From Desulfobacca sp. (GTDB taxonomy: Bacteria > Desulfobacterota > Desulfobaccia > Desulfobaccales > Desulfobaccaceae), in contig DYEV01000021.1 in the NCBI GenBank assembly GCA_020725545.1, forward strand, positions 1-32,660: DNA of 32,660 nucleotides, read 5' to 3'. Within the stretch, counting starts at the first letter, position 1; every line of letters begins with the position of its first letter. The translations under genes were made by a program, and so were the position numbers. The notes beneath the pieces are model-generated. The model had not been told where the DNA came from. It saw only the letters and a list, made by a program, of their open reading frames with translations, and ran no database searches. This document shows, one piece after another, positions 1-7,385 of the stretch.

Positions 1-529
1 CCCCCTTTATCCCGAAAAAACCCGACCCGCCACTCGCCTGCCCACCTTCAGGCATTAGCCAACAATGTTTCAAATTCTTAACAAAAAGTTCATTTCCTGA
101 ACATTAATTCTACCAGACTCTCCCCTGCCGATCAGGAGGCCGGCCCGACCATTTGTTCTGCCTAAAAAATTATTGATATTTATCCAATAGATAGGAACCA
201 CAGCTCGTCACTTCCAAGGTAATCTGTCTGCCCGCTCCCCTCTTTTCTTTGCCCGGCATAAATATTGCACATATTATTAACAATTTTGGTTTTCGTGGCA
301 AAGCGTGGCTGACTAGAGCCCCCAACAACCTTGCATTATTTGACTTTCGGCCAACCATAGTGTCTTGCTTTCCTGGTTCGGCAGGAGACCGCGTTCAGCC
401 ATCTAAACAGGCAAAAAAGCGGCAAGCCGGAATTTCGATTCACTCTGTGGACACGGCTTGTAGATTAGTGGCATGCAATAATTTATTGGGCAATCCCCTT
501 TGCCCACCCACAACCCAAAGGAGTTGACC
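1..529. other. Intergenic region without a supported gene
   Basis: This 529-base stretch upstream of the PEP-CTERM protease alternates AT-rich and GC-rich patches. The short open frames on both strands have no ribosome-binding site and no recognisable protein character. I looked for a sigma54 promoter and a cyclic-di-GMP riboswitch because PEP-CTERM genes are often regulated that way, but found no convincing match. It may hold the promoter and leader of the protease gene. Confidence 0.5.
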
Positions 530-1498
530 ATGAAGCAATTCCGGCGTTTGCACCTGCCCCTTCTGATCGCCCTCTCCCTGGTACTCGCGTTACCGTTGGG
601 AGCCATGGCGGCCAATTTTTTGAACCTGGAGGGAGCCACCCTCCGGCCGTTAATCACCACCGTGGATGATCCGGCCAACCACGTGGTGGCGCCGGGCACC
701 GGCTATGATGGCGTCGCCAAGATCATCGTCTCCTACACCTCAGGAACATATCTGGGTTCCGGCACCTTACTGGCCCAGGGCGGCAAACAATACCTCCTGA
801 CCGCCGCCCATGTCGTTGACATAGGCGGCCCGCCGCTGAGCTTTACCGCTTACTTTCCCGGCGGCCAGACCGCCACGGCCGCCCAATATTTCCTGGCCCC
901 CGGCTGGAATGGCGATTTTCTTAACGGCTATGATCTGGCCATTGTCAAATTGACCGCCCCCGTCGCCACCCAGGCCTATAACATCCTCTCCACCGATTTC
1001 TTCGGCACTCTCCCCGGCACAATGGCCGGCTATGGCCGGGCCGGACTGGGGACCACCGGCACCACGCTCCCGGCAGGCACCCTGCGCCAGGGCCAGAATA
1101 CCTTCGGAGAGGCCCTTTGGTTTATGAACGGCTCCCCCTATGCCTATGATTTTGATAATGGTGAGTATTGGCAAAACACTCTTTATAGTAGGTTTAGCAT
1201 CCCCAGTGACTATGGTCTGGGGGTCCTGGAGGCCTTGATCGCCCCCGGGGATTCGGGCGGACCCACCTTCATCGGTGGCAAGATCGCCGGGGTCCACTCC
1301 TTCGGGGCGACCTATGGTATGCCGTGGGATGTGGATGACCTCTTGAACAGCAGCTTCGGGGAATTGGCCGGCGACACCCGGGTGCCCTACTTTGCCGACT
1401 GGATTAATACCGTGGTAGTGGTCCCCGTCCCCGGCGCCGTCTATCTCCTGGCCTCCGGCCTGGGGATCCTGGTCTTCTGGCGCCGCCGGCCCCAATAA
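530..1498 (+). CDS. Secreted trypsin-like serine protease with PEP-CTERM sorting tail
   Basis: This is a 322-residue exported protein. Residues 1-28 form a signal peptide (basic start, hydrophobic core, AMA cleavage site). The chymotrypsin/trypsin (S1) triad is visible: His94 in TAAHVV, Asp135 in YDLAIV and Ser242 in GDSGGP. The last 25 residues match the PEP-CTERM signal in its VPxPGA variant: a VPVPGAV motif, a hydrophobic helix and a terminal Arg cluster (WRRR). In known systems an exosortase processes this tail, and none lies in the window. The start at 530 is chosen because AAAGGAG lies 8 bases upstream; the frame is open from 500, but that start lacks such a site. An intrinsic terminator follows, so it is probably monocistronic. 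All catalytic residues are present, so activity is likely; the substrate is unknown. Confidence 0.88.
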   Translation: MKQFRRLHLPLLIALSLVLALPLGAMAANFLNLEGATLRPLITTVDDPANHVVAPGTGYDGVAKIIVSYTSGTYLGSGTLLAQGGKQYLLTAAHVVDIGGPPLSFTAYFPGGQTATAAQYFLAPGWNGDFLNGYDLAIVKLTAPVATQAYNILSTDFFGTLPGTMAGYGRAGLGTTGTTLPAGTLRQGQNTFGEALWFMNGSPYAYDFDNGEYWQNTLYSRFSIPSDYGLGVLEALIAPGDSGGPTFIGGKIAGVHSFGATYGMPWDVDDLLNSSFGELAGDTRVPYFADWINTVVVVPVPGAVYLLASGLGILVFWRRRPQ

Positions 1499-1542
1499 GG
1501 CAGGGGCGAGTTAGCTAGTAACGCACTGCTTCCTAACAACCA

Positions 1543-1573
1543 GGCGGGGGTGGCTTTCGTCACCCCCGCCTTT
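1543..1573 (+). terminator. Intrinsic terminator of the PEP-CTERM protease gene
   Basis: A perfect 10-bp stem (GGCGGGGGTG pairing with CACCCCCGCC) with an 8-base loop is followed by a short T run. It starts 45 bases after the protease stop codon. Confidence 0.75.
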
Positions 1574-1639
1574 CGTCTGCCGTTAATGGTTCTGCCGGCC
1601 CCGCGCCAACCCTCATATCCTGCGTTGGGATTGGGGGAG

Positions 1640-1694
1640 GCTTTTCGGGGAGGGGGGCAGGGGGCTGTGTCCCCTGGCCCCCTCCCCGAAAAGC
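1640..1694. repeat. Long GC-rich imperfect palindrome
   Basis: Two 24-base arms (1640-1663 and 1671-1694) are inverted copies with one mismatch, separated by a 7-base loop. The outer part of each arm is GCTTTTCGGGGAGGGGG or its complement. The element lies between the convergent protease and DUF362 genes. Neither end carries a T tract, so it looks more like a dispersed palindromic element than a plain intrinsic terminator, although it could still stop transcription of the DUF362 gene. Confidence 0.7.
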
Positions 1695-1711
1695 ACTCTT
1701 TTAACCAGCCC

Positions 1712-2824
1712 CTAAATCTTTACTAACTCATACGACCGACTTCCCAACCCCAGCTGCTCGGCATAATCCAACTGGATTTCCCAATCAATCTGAGGGTAGA
1801 CATCCCGGAACTTGTCGCTGCCGGCCGCCAGGTCCTTCAGGCAGGAGCCCGGATGACCCGGGCTCTGATTCACTAGATCCGCGGACGCCTGGTCCAGAGC
1901 CACGATATCCCGGGAGGCCACAATCCCCACATCGCCGATGATGGGCATATCGTTGTGGCCGTAGCAGTCGCAGGCCGGCGATACCTGGGTAATGAAATTC
2001 ACAAACACCACCCGGTCCCGCTTATCCTTCAACACCCCATAAGTATACTCCACCATCTTTTTCAAAAAGACCGGAATGGATTCGTTCCATTGGATTTCAA
2101 TATTGCCATAGGGACAGGTCAGGATACATTCGGCGCAGCCCACGCATTTGGCCGGATCGATAACGGCCTTCTCGGCCTCCAGGCTGATGGCCTCCTGGGC
2201 GCAATGGGCGATGCATTCGCCACAGCCGGTGCATTTTTTCTGATTGACCTTGGGGGCAATGTTGGAGTGCTGCGCCAGTTTGCCCCGTCGAGAGGCGCAG
2301 CCCATGCCGACGTTCTTGATGGCACCGCCGAACCCCGACAACTCGTGCAATTTAAAATGGGCCAGGCTCACCAGGGCCTCCGCCTCAAGTATGGCCTCGC
2401 CGATAAAGACCGACTTGCAGATCTCCTGGTTGATCGCCACTTCCACTTCCGCGGTGCCCCGCAGGCCGTCGGCAATAATCAAGGGCGCTTTGACCACCGC
2501 ATAGGCAAAGCCATTTTCAATGGCCGTGCTCAAATGACTGACCGCCTCCGCCCGGGTGCCCACATACACGGTGTTGGCATCCGTCAGAAAAGGCCGGGCG
2601 CCGTAGTCCCAGAGTTTATCCACCACCTGGCGCACATAGATGGGACGGATGAAACTGGTGTTGCCCTTCTCCCCGAAGTGCAGTTTCACGGCCACCAGGG
2701 GCCGTTTTTTCTTCCGCTGCACAATCCCCTTCAGGTCCACCGCCTCCAACAACCGCCCGAACTTCTTGAAATTGGTGTCCTTCGTGGACACCCTGAAATC
2801 AAAATAATAAACCTGGCTGGCCAT
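1712..2824 (-). CDS. DUF362 domain protein with two [4Fe-4S] ferredoxin motifs
   Basis: This 370-residue protein begins with a DUF362 region. It then carries a bacterial dicluster ferredoxin insert: Cys198, 201, 204 and 208 (CTGCGECIAHC), then Cys227, 230, 233 and 237 (CVGCAECILTC). The rest of DUF362 follows. No signal peptide is visible, so it should be cytoplasmic. The family is common in anaerobes and probably moves electrons, but its reaction is not established. The ATG is preceded by AAGAGGA at good spacing. It lies 53 bases downstream of the frameshifted ATPase on the same strand and may share its transcript. The family call is firm; the exact role is unknown. Confidence 0.85.
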   Translation of the reverse strand: MASQVYYFDFRVSTKDTNFKKFGRLLEAVDLKGIVQRKKKRPLVAVKLHFGEKGNTSFIRPIYVRQVVDKLWDYGARPFLTDANTVYVGTRAEAVSHLSTAIENGFAYAVVKAPLIIADGLRGTAEVEVAINQEICKSVFIGEAILEAEALVSLAHFKLHELSGFGGAIKNVGMGCASRRGKLAQHSNIAPKVNQKKCTGCGECIAHCAQEAISLEAEKAVIDPAKCVGCAECILTCPYGNIEIQWNESIPVFLKKMVEYTYGVLKDKRDRVVFVNFITQVSPACDCYGHNDMPIIGDVGIVASRDIVALDQASADLVNQSPGHPGSCLKDLAAGSDKFRDVYPQIDWEIQLDYAEQLGLGSRSYELVKI

Positions 2825-2877
2825 AGGATCCTCTTTTCAAAGACAAACGTTACAACCTCGATCTTGGCGAAATATTC

Positions 2878-4121
2878 TCATTGTTTTTCTGCCGTTATTT
2901 TAGAGTGGGGTGATTTTTTTCTTTTTTCCACACTATCCAACCAAATATATAACCGTATCATCCGCTGATTAAAAAAATATTCTCCAGGCACTTCCCCTTT
3001 GCGAATGACATGCAATTTCTGCATCCTGGTTAAAAAAGTGTTTAATTTTGTTTTTTCGGTCTCGGTTAAATCCTTAGCCACCTGTTTTTTTGTAAAGGCC
3101 ATGGAATTTGGGTCCAAGCTGGCAATCTTTTTGAGAATCGATTGATAATCTTTGCTGCGCAGAGCCTTGTAAACTTGTTGATCCACATACTTTTTCCCGA
3201 CCTCCTCAGCCGCCAGCAATACCGCCTCCAACGCATCTTGAACATCGATCAGGTTATCTTTATCAAGCCAAAAGGCCGCGTCCCCAATAAGGTGCATGAT
3301 CTTCGGAAAGCCTGCCGACCATTGCGACATGATTCGCTTGGCCTCATCTGTAACTGCCACGTGGACGGATTCGAACGCTTTGCCATAAAACTCTTGGACT
3401 TCTGCCGAAGTCATGGGCAGCACGTCGATCACATCAAAATAGCGCTCAATGGGTTGGTGTTTTTTGATCATTTCGCGGCGGCGTTCCTCCACCCCACAGA
3501 GCATGAGCAAAAGCGGCAATGGTTGCGGAGCAAGTGCATTGGAATCCAACATCCCTTTGATAAAGTGAGTAAACTGGGGATCATTGGTAATCCCGTTGAT
3601 CTCGTCCAAGACCAGAAAAAGTGCTTTTATCTCATTTTCCCCTAAATGATGGTGTAGTTCTGTCAAAAATCCCAGCATACCAAAAGGGGTGGAAAAATTT
3701 GGCGCATCCTGCCGCAGTGCCTCAAAATTGATGCTAAAGCCAAAAAGGGTCTGTTTACCCAGATATTTAGCCAACCAATTCTTGATTTTTTCTAAACGCT
3801 GCGGTTCGTAAATGCCAGAACGCAAGGTCGCCTCCATGATGATGGCGACCATATCGTTCAAAGTCCGCGCCCCCCCAAAGCCGCATAAATCCCATACACC
3901 TGTTGATCTTTCGCAGCCAGCCATTGTGTAAATCGGGCTAGAGAACTTTTGCCGATCCCATATTCTCCCTGCACATAGAAAGCCATCGGCTTTCCGGCAA
4001 TCACTTGCCCCACACCCCTTTCCATGAGACGCTCGATTAACGCCTCTCGACCAACAAATAATTCCACAGGCACCGGTTGGCCAGGATAAAAGGGACTTCT
4101 ACCCTTATAATTTTCTTGCAT
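2878..4121 (-). pseudogene. Frameshifted ORC/STAND-type AAA ATPase
   Basis: Two frames make one ATPase of about 414 residues. The upstream part (4121 down to about 3870) carries an FVGRE box and a Walker A motif (GEYGIGKS, residues 53-60). It then runs off frame at a run of seven Gs (minus strand; 3870-3876). The downstream part (to 2878) continues in the next frame with ARTLND, Walker B (FLVLDE), and a C-terminal winged-helix-like region. Adding one G to the run restores a continuous protein. The family contains archaeal-type and prokaryotic ATPases of unclear role, often in accessory DNA. The region is richer in A+T than its neighbours, which suggests transfer. Upstream of the ATG is GAAGGA. 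It could be a decayed gene, a phase-variable gene, a programmed frameshift or a sequencing error. Confidence 0.75.
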
Positions 4122-4174
4122 GAAATTGGTCCTTCATTGACTTCCCTATGGTGCCAGGAGAATCGGACGGCAGT

Positions 4175-5449
4175 TCATGGGTAAACCACCTCCCCCCCCA
4201 CCACCGTCATGACCGCCCGGCCGGACAGCTGCCAACCGTGAAAGGGAGAATTGCGGGATTTGGAGCGGAACTGGGCCACGTCCACGGTCCACGGCTGGTT
4301 CAGGTTCAGGACGGTGACATCCGCCGGCCCCCCCTCCCGCACGGTGCCCCCCGCGACTCCCAGGATGCCGGCCGGGTTCGTGCTCAGTTTGGCCACCAGT
4401 TGCGGCAGGGTCAAGACGCCCTCGGCCACCAGTTGCAGACTTAAGCCCACCGCCGTCTCCAGACCGATGATGCCGTTGGCCGCCTGGTCAAACTCTAGCT
4501 CTTTTTCCAGAACGCTATGAGGGGCGTGGTCCGTGGCAATGCAGTCCAGGGTGCCGTCGGCCAGACCCTGCTTGATGGCCACCACGTCCGCAGCAGTGCG
4601 CAGCGGCGGATTCATCTTGGCATTGGTATTAAACCCCCGCACCGCCTCGTCAGTCAGGCTGAAGTAGTGCGGCGCTGTCTCCGCCGTGACCGCCGCGCCC
4701 CGGGCTTTGGCCCAACGAATTACCTCCACCGCCCCGGCGGTGCTGACATGGGCGATGTGTAGCCGGGCGCCGGTGAGGCGGGCCAACTCACAGTCCCGGA
4801 AGACCGCCACCGTCTCCGCGGCCGCCGGAATGCCCCGGAGGCCCAACTGCAATGACACCCGCCCTTCGTGCATGACCCCGTGGCCCGCCAACTCCAGGTC
4901 TTCCGCGTGGCTGATGACCAGCAACCCAAAGGTATGGGCATACTCCAAGGCCCGCCGCATGAGTTGGGCATTACTCACCGGCCGGCCGTCATCGGACAGG
5001 GCGATGGCCCCGGCAGCCTGCAGTTCCCCGTATTCCGCCAGAATCTTGCCCTCGGACCCCTGGGAAATCGCGGCCACCGGATACACCCGTACTTGCTGGG
5101 CCGCGGCCGCCCTTTCCAGGATAAAACGGGTCACCGTGGCATGGTCGTTCACCGGCTGGGTGTTGGGCATGCAGGCCACCGCCGTAAAGCCCCCGGCCGC
5201 CGCCGCCCGCCCGCCCGTGGCAATGGTCTCCTTATACTCCTGCCCCGGCTCCCGGAGATGCACATGCAGATCAATGAAACCGGGACAGACCACCAGACCG
5301 GTGCAATCGTACACCTCATGGCCCTCGCCCGGAATGGTCCCGGCCTTGGCCAACTGGGCAATCCGGCCGTCCACAATGAGGAGGTCCCGGGTTTCCTCCA
5401 GATTCTGGGCCGGGTCCACCACCAGCCCGCCTTTAAGCAGCAGCCCCAC
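4175..5449 (-). CDS. pyrC: Dihydroorotase
   Basis: This enzyme cyclises carbamoyl-aspartate to dihydroorotate, the third step of pyrimidine synthesis. The 424-residue protein fits the long class of dihydroorotases. It has the metal-binding DLHVH (residues 60-64) followed by LREPG, the PNTQP substrate loop, and TDHAPH near residue 310. The GTG at 5449 is preferred because GGAGG lies 8 bases upstream; the more upstream GTG at 5464 would overlap that site. The gene overlaps the end of pyrB by 17 bases, so the two are co-transcribed and probably translationally coupled. Expression should follow the attenuator-like leader upstream of pyrB. Confidence 0.95.
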   Translation of the reverse strand: MGLLLKGGLVVDPAQNLEETRDLLIVDGRIAQLAKAGTIPGEGHEVYDCTGLVVCPGFIDLHVHLREPGQEYKETIATGGRAAAAGGFTAVACMPNTQPVNDHATVTRFILERAAAAQQVRVYPVAAISQGSEGKILAEYGELQAAGAIALSDDGRPVSNAQLMRRALEYAHTFGLLVISHAEDLELAGHGVMHEGRVSLQLGLRGIPAAAETVAVFRDCELARLTGARLHIAHVSTAGAVEVIRWAKARGAAVTAETAPHYFSLTDEAVRGFNTNAKMNPPLRTAADVVAIKQGLADGTLDCIATDHAPHSVLEKELEFDQAANGIIGLETAVGLSLQLVAEGVLTLPQLVAKLSTNPAGILGVAGGTVREGGPADVTVLNLNQPWTVDVAQFRSKSRNSPFHGWQLSGRAVMTVVGGEVVYP

Positions 5450-6395
5450 TGACCTCACCTCCACTCAAAAGATACAAGACGGCCATCCGCACCGCCACCC
5501 CATTGGTCACCTGGGTCAGAATGGCCGACTGCAACCCATCGGCTACTTCCGGAGCAATTTCCACCCCCCGGTTCAGGGGTCCCGGGTGCATGACCAGGGC
5601 GTCAGGTTTGGCCAACTTCAGGTGCCCGGGATTTAAGCCAAAAAAGCGGGAATATTCCCGCAGGGTGGAGAAGAACATCTGCCCCTGGCGCTCCAACTGC
5701 AGGCGCAGCATCATGATGACATCGGCGTCGGCCACCGCCTCACTCAAGGAAAAAGTAACCCTCACCCCCAAGTCCGCCAGGTAGGGCGGCAGCATGGTCT
5801 GCGGCCCGGCCACCACCACCTCCGAGCCCATGGTCCGGAAGCCGTGGATGTTGGAGCGGGCCACCCGGGAATGGGCAATATCACCGACAATCGCAATCTT
5901 CAGGCCGTCCAGCCGGCCTTTAGCCTCCCACACCGTCAGCATATCCAGCAGCCCCTGGGTAGGATGCTCGTGCAGGCCGTCCCCGGCATTGACCACACTG
6001 CTCCTCAGACGGGCGGCCAACAGATGCGGAGCGCCGCTGCTGGCATGGCGGATTACAAGAATATCCGGCGCCATAGCCTCCAGGTTTTTGGCCGTGTCGA
6101 TGAGCGTCTCCCCTTTCACCGCACTGCTGGCCGCCACCGTCAGATTCACCGTGTCCGCGCTCAAACGTTTGGCCGCAATCTCAAACGATGTCCGCGTCCG
6201 GGTGCTGGGCTCATAGAAAAGTGTGATCACCGTCTTGCCACGCAAGGTGGGCACCTTTTTGATGCTCCGAGTGGAAATCTCCTTGAACGAGGCCGCAGTC
6301 GTCAAGATAGCCTGAATCTCCTCCCGACTCAGGTCTGCCAACCCTAACAGGTCTTTGCGCCGAAAAATCATGCCGCGGGCATCATCTGCTTGCAC
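5433..6395 (-). CDS. pyrB: Aspartate carbamoyltransferase catalytic subunit
   Basis: This enzyme transfers the carbamoyl group of carbamoyl phosphate to aspartate, the committed step of pyrimidine synthesis. Family hallmarks are visible: the carbamoyl-phosphate loop [17 protein letters not shown] in the hinge region, and MHPGPLNRG near the C-terminus. The GTG at 6395 has a strong GGAGG seven bases upstream. The ATG at 6371 is the more typical protein N-terminus (MIFRRKDLL) but has no ribosome-binding site, so the true start is one of these two. No pyrI regulatory-subunit gene lies beside it. It is first in a pyrB-pyrC operon, directly after an intrinsic terminator at 6413-6442. Confidence 0.95.
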   Translation of the reverse strand: MQADDARGMIFRRKDLLGLADLSREEIQAILTTAASFKEISTRSIKKVPTLRGKTVITLFYEPSTRTRTSFEIAAKRLSADTVNLTVAASSAVKGETLIDTAKNLEAMAPDILVIRHASSGAPHLLAARLRSSVVNAGDGLHEHPTQGLLDMLTVWEAKGRLDGLKIAIVGDIAHSRVARSNIHGFRTMGSEVVVAGPQTMLPPYLADLGVRVTFSLSEAVADADVIMMLRLQLERQGQMFFSTLREYSRFFGLNPGHLKLAKPDALVMHPGPLNRGVEIAPEVADGLQSAILTQVTNGVAVRMAVLYLLSGGEVSGAAA

Positions 6396-6480
6396 CCCTC
6401 CCCCTCCGATCCAAAAAAAACCCCCTTTGCCGCCAAAGGAGGTCATCTTCCCATAATTGCCAGTCCGTTCGCCAGACCAT
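6382..6480 (-). CDS. Candidate pyrB leader peptide
   Basis: A 32-codon frame starts at the ATG at 6480 and ends with TGA at 6384-6382, ten bases before the pyrB ATG at 6371. The terminator hairpin and its U tract lie inside this frame. In enteric pyrBI, leader translation that keeps pace with RNA polymerase at low UTP prevents termination, and the leader frame likewise spans the terminator. Here the ribosome-binding site (GGTGG) is weak. No conserved peptide is recognised, so the coding claim rests on layout only. Confidence 0.35.
   Translation of the reverse strand: MVWRTDWQLWEDDLLWRQRGFFLDRRGRGASR
6413..6442 (-). promoter_or_regulatory. Intrinsic terminator / attenuator upstream of pyrBC
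   Basis: On the minus strand a 9-bp stem (CCTCCTTTG with CAAAGGGGG, one G-U pair, loop GCGG) is followed by eight T residues. It sits five bases before the pyrB Shine-Dalgarno sequence. No same-strand gene ends nearby: the next upstream one ends at 7386, beyond hsp20. Premature termination of pyrBC transcripts is therefore its most likely role. Confidence 0.75.
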
Positions 6481-6653
6481 GGTGTGCCACCGGGTGGTTA
6501 ATAAACGGCTTTATTCATATCATCATTGGCAATTTTATTCAAGAACTTTTCTGGGCCCGGCCAAAAAGCCGGGCAGACCCAAGCCAAGAGAAATTCTGCC
6601 CTGCCAGGCTAAAGGTCGATAGAAAATAATTTACATTTTTTATTCCCTTTCCC

Positions 6654-6682
6654 TTGACAACCCCATCCGGCGTCATTAATTT
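6654..6682 (+). promoter_or_regulatory. Candidate promoter of the Hsp20 gene
   Basis: A consensus TTGACA (6654-6659) is followed after 17 bases by TAATTT (6677-6682), about 58 bases before the hsp20 start. The -10 is a weak match. I did not find a clean heat-shock sigma factor site or a CIRCE inverted repeat. Confidence 0.45.
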
Positions 6683-6739
6683 GACAGATGAAAGAGAAAA
6701 CCTTCACAGAGTGAAAACCATCACAGGAGGTAGCGACCT

Positions 6740-7186
6740 ATGGATATTATGGAATGGAAACCCTTCCGCGAGATTACCAGGCTGCGCAGCGAAATGGACC
6801 GCCTCTGGGATGATTATTTCGGCAGTGGCCGCAAGGCCTTACGGCCCCTCGAGGGCACCTGGCTCCCCTCCGTGGACGTCTCCGAAACCACCGACAAGAT
6901 CATGGTCAAGGCCGAAGTCCCGGGCATGGACGCCAAAGATATAGACATCTCCATCTCCGGTGACGTCCTGACCATCAAGGGCGAGAAGAAGACCGAACGG
7001 GAGGAAAAAGAGGAAAATTACCACCTGGTGGAGCGCAGCTACGGTTCCTTCAGCCGCAGCCTGCGGTTGCCCGTGGCGGTGGACGCCGATAAGATCGAAG
7101 CAACCTACAAACAGGGCGTCCTCACCATCACCTGCCCGAAAAAAGAAGAGGCCAAAGCCAAACCCATCGAGATCAAGGCGGAATAA
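6740..7186 (+). CDS. Hsp20/alpha-crystallin small heat-shock protein
   Basis: This is a 148-residue cytoplasmic holdase that keeps unfolding proteins from aggregating. The N-terminal arm (about residues 1-42) is followed by the alpha-crystallin domain (about 43-138). The domain contains VPGMDAKDI, GDVLTIKGEK and the diagnostic GVLTITCPK. The tail holds an I-x-I-like anchor (IEI) used for oligomer assembly. GGAGG lies 9 bases upstream of the ATG. It is transcribed alone, divergently from pyrBC, and is followed by an intrinsic terminator. Family assignment is secure; which clients it protects cannot be read from sequence. Confidence 0.95.
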   Translation: MDIMEWKPFREITRLRSEMDRLWDDYFGSGRKALRPLEGTWLPSVDVSETTDKIMVKAEVPGMDAKDIDISISGDVLTIKGEKKTEREEKEENYHLVERSYGSFSRSLRLPVAVDADKIEATYKQGVLTITCPKKEEAKAKPIEIKAE

Positions 7187-7210
7187 GACCTATCCACCAC
7201 CACCTCTCAG

Positions 7211-7239
7211 AGCCGGGGGCAAAAGCCCTCGGCTTTTTG
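7211..7239 (+). terminator. Intrinsic terminator of the Hsp20 gene
   Basis: AGCCGGGGGC and GCCCTCGGCT pair (10 bp, one G-U) around an AAAA loop and run into a T tract, 25 bases after the hsp20 stop codon. Confidence 0.85.
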
Positions 7240-7385
7240 CTTTGGCGCCAAGACCGTTGTGGTTTGCCTGTTTACCGCCCCGTTGCTCAACCCTGGCCAG
7301 GGATCTGCTGGCCGCCTATTAGCGCCAGTCCCCGAAACAGCCGATCACGCCAGCGGCAAGGCTGTGTTTTCCTCCCGGGAATGCA

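Noticed and set aside
285-410. Possible cyclic-di-GMP (GEMM) riboswitch, from GGCAAAGC and GGCAGGAGACCGCG fragments
   Set aside because: The fragments resemble pieces of the motif, but the full helices and the conserved tetraloop region could not be formed.
484-505. Sigma54-like site upstream of the PEP-CTERM gene (TGGGCAATCCCCTTTGC)
   Set aside because: The GG-to-GC spacing is one base too long, and sigma54 promoters tolerate little spacing change.
767-1495. 242-residue minus-strand open frame
   Set aside because: Antisense to the PEP-CTERM protease, with no ribosome-binding site and low-complexity Gly-rich composition.
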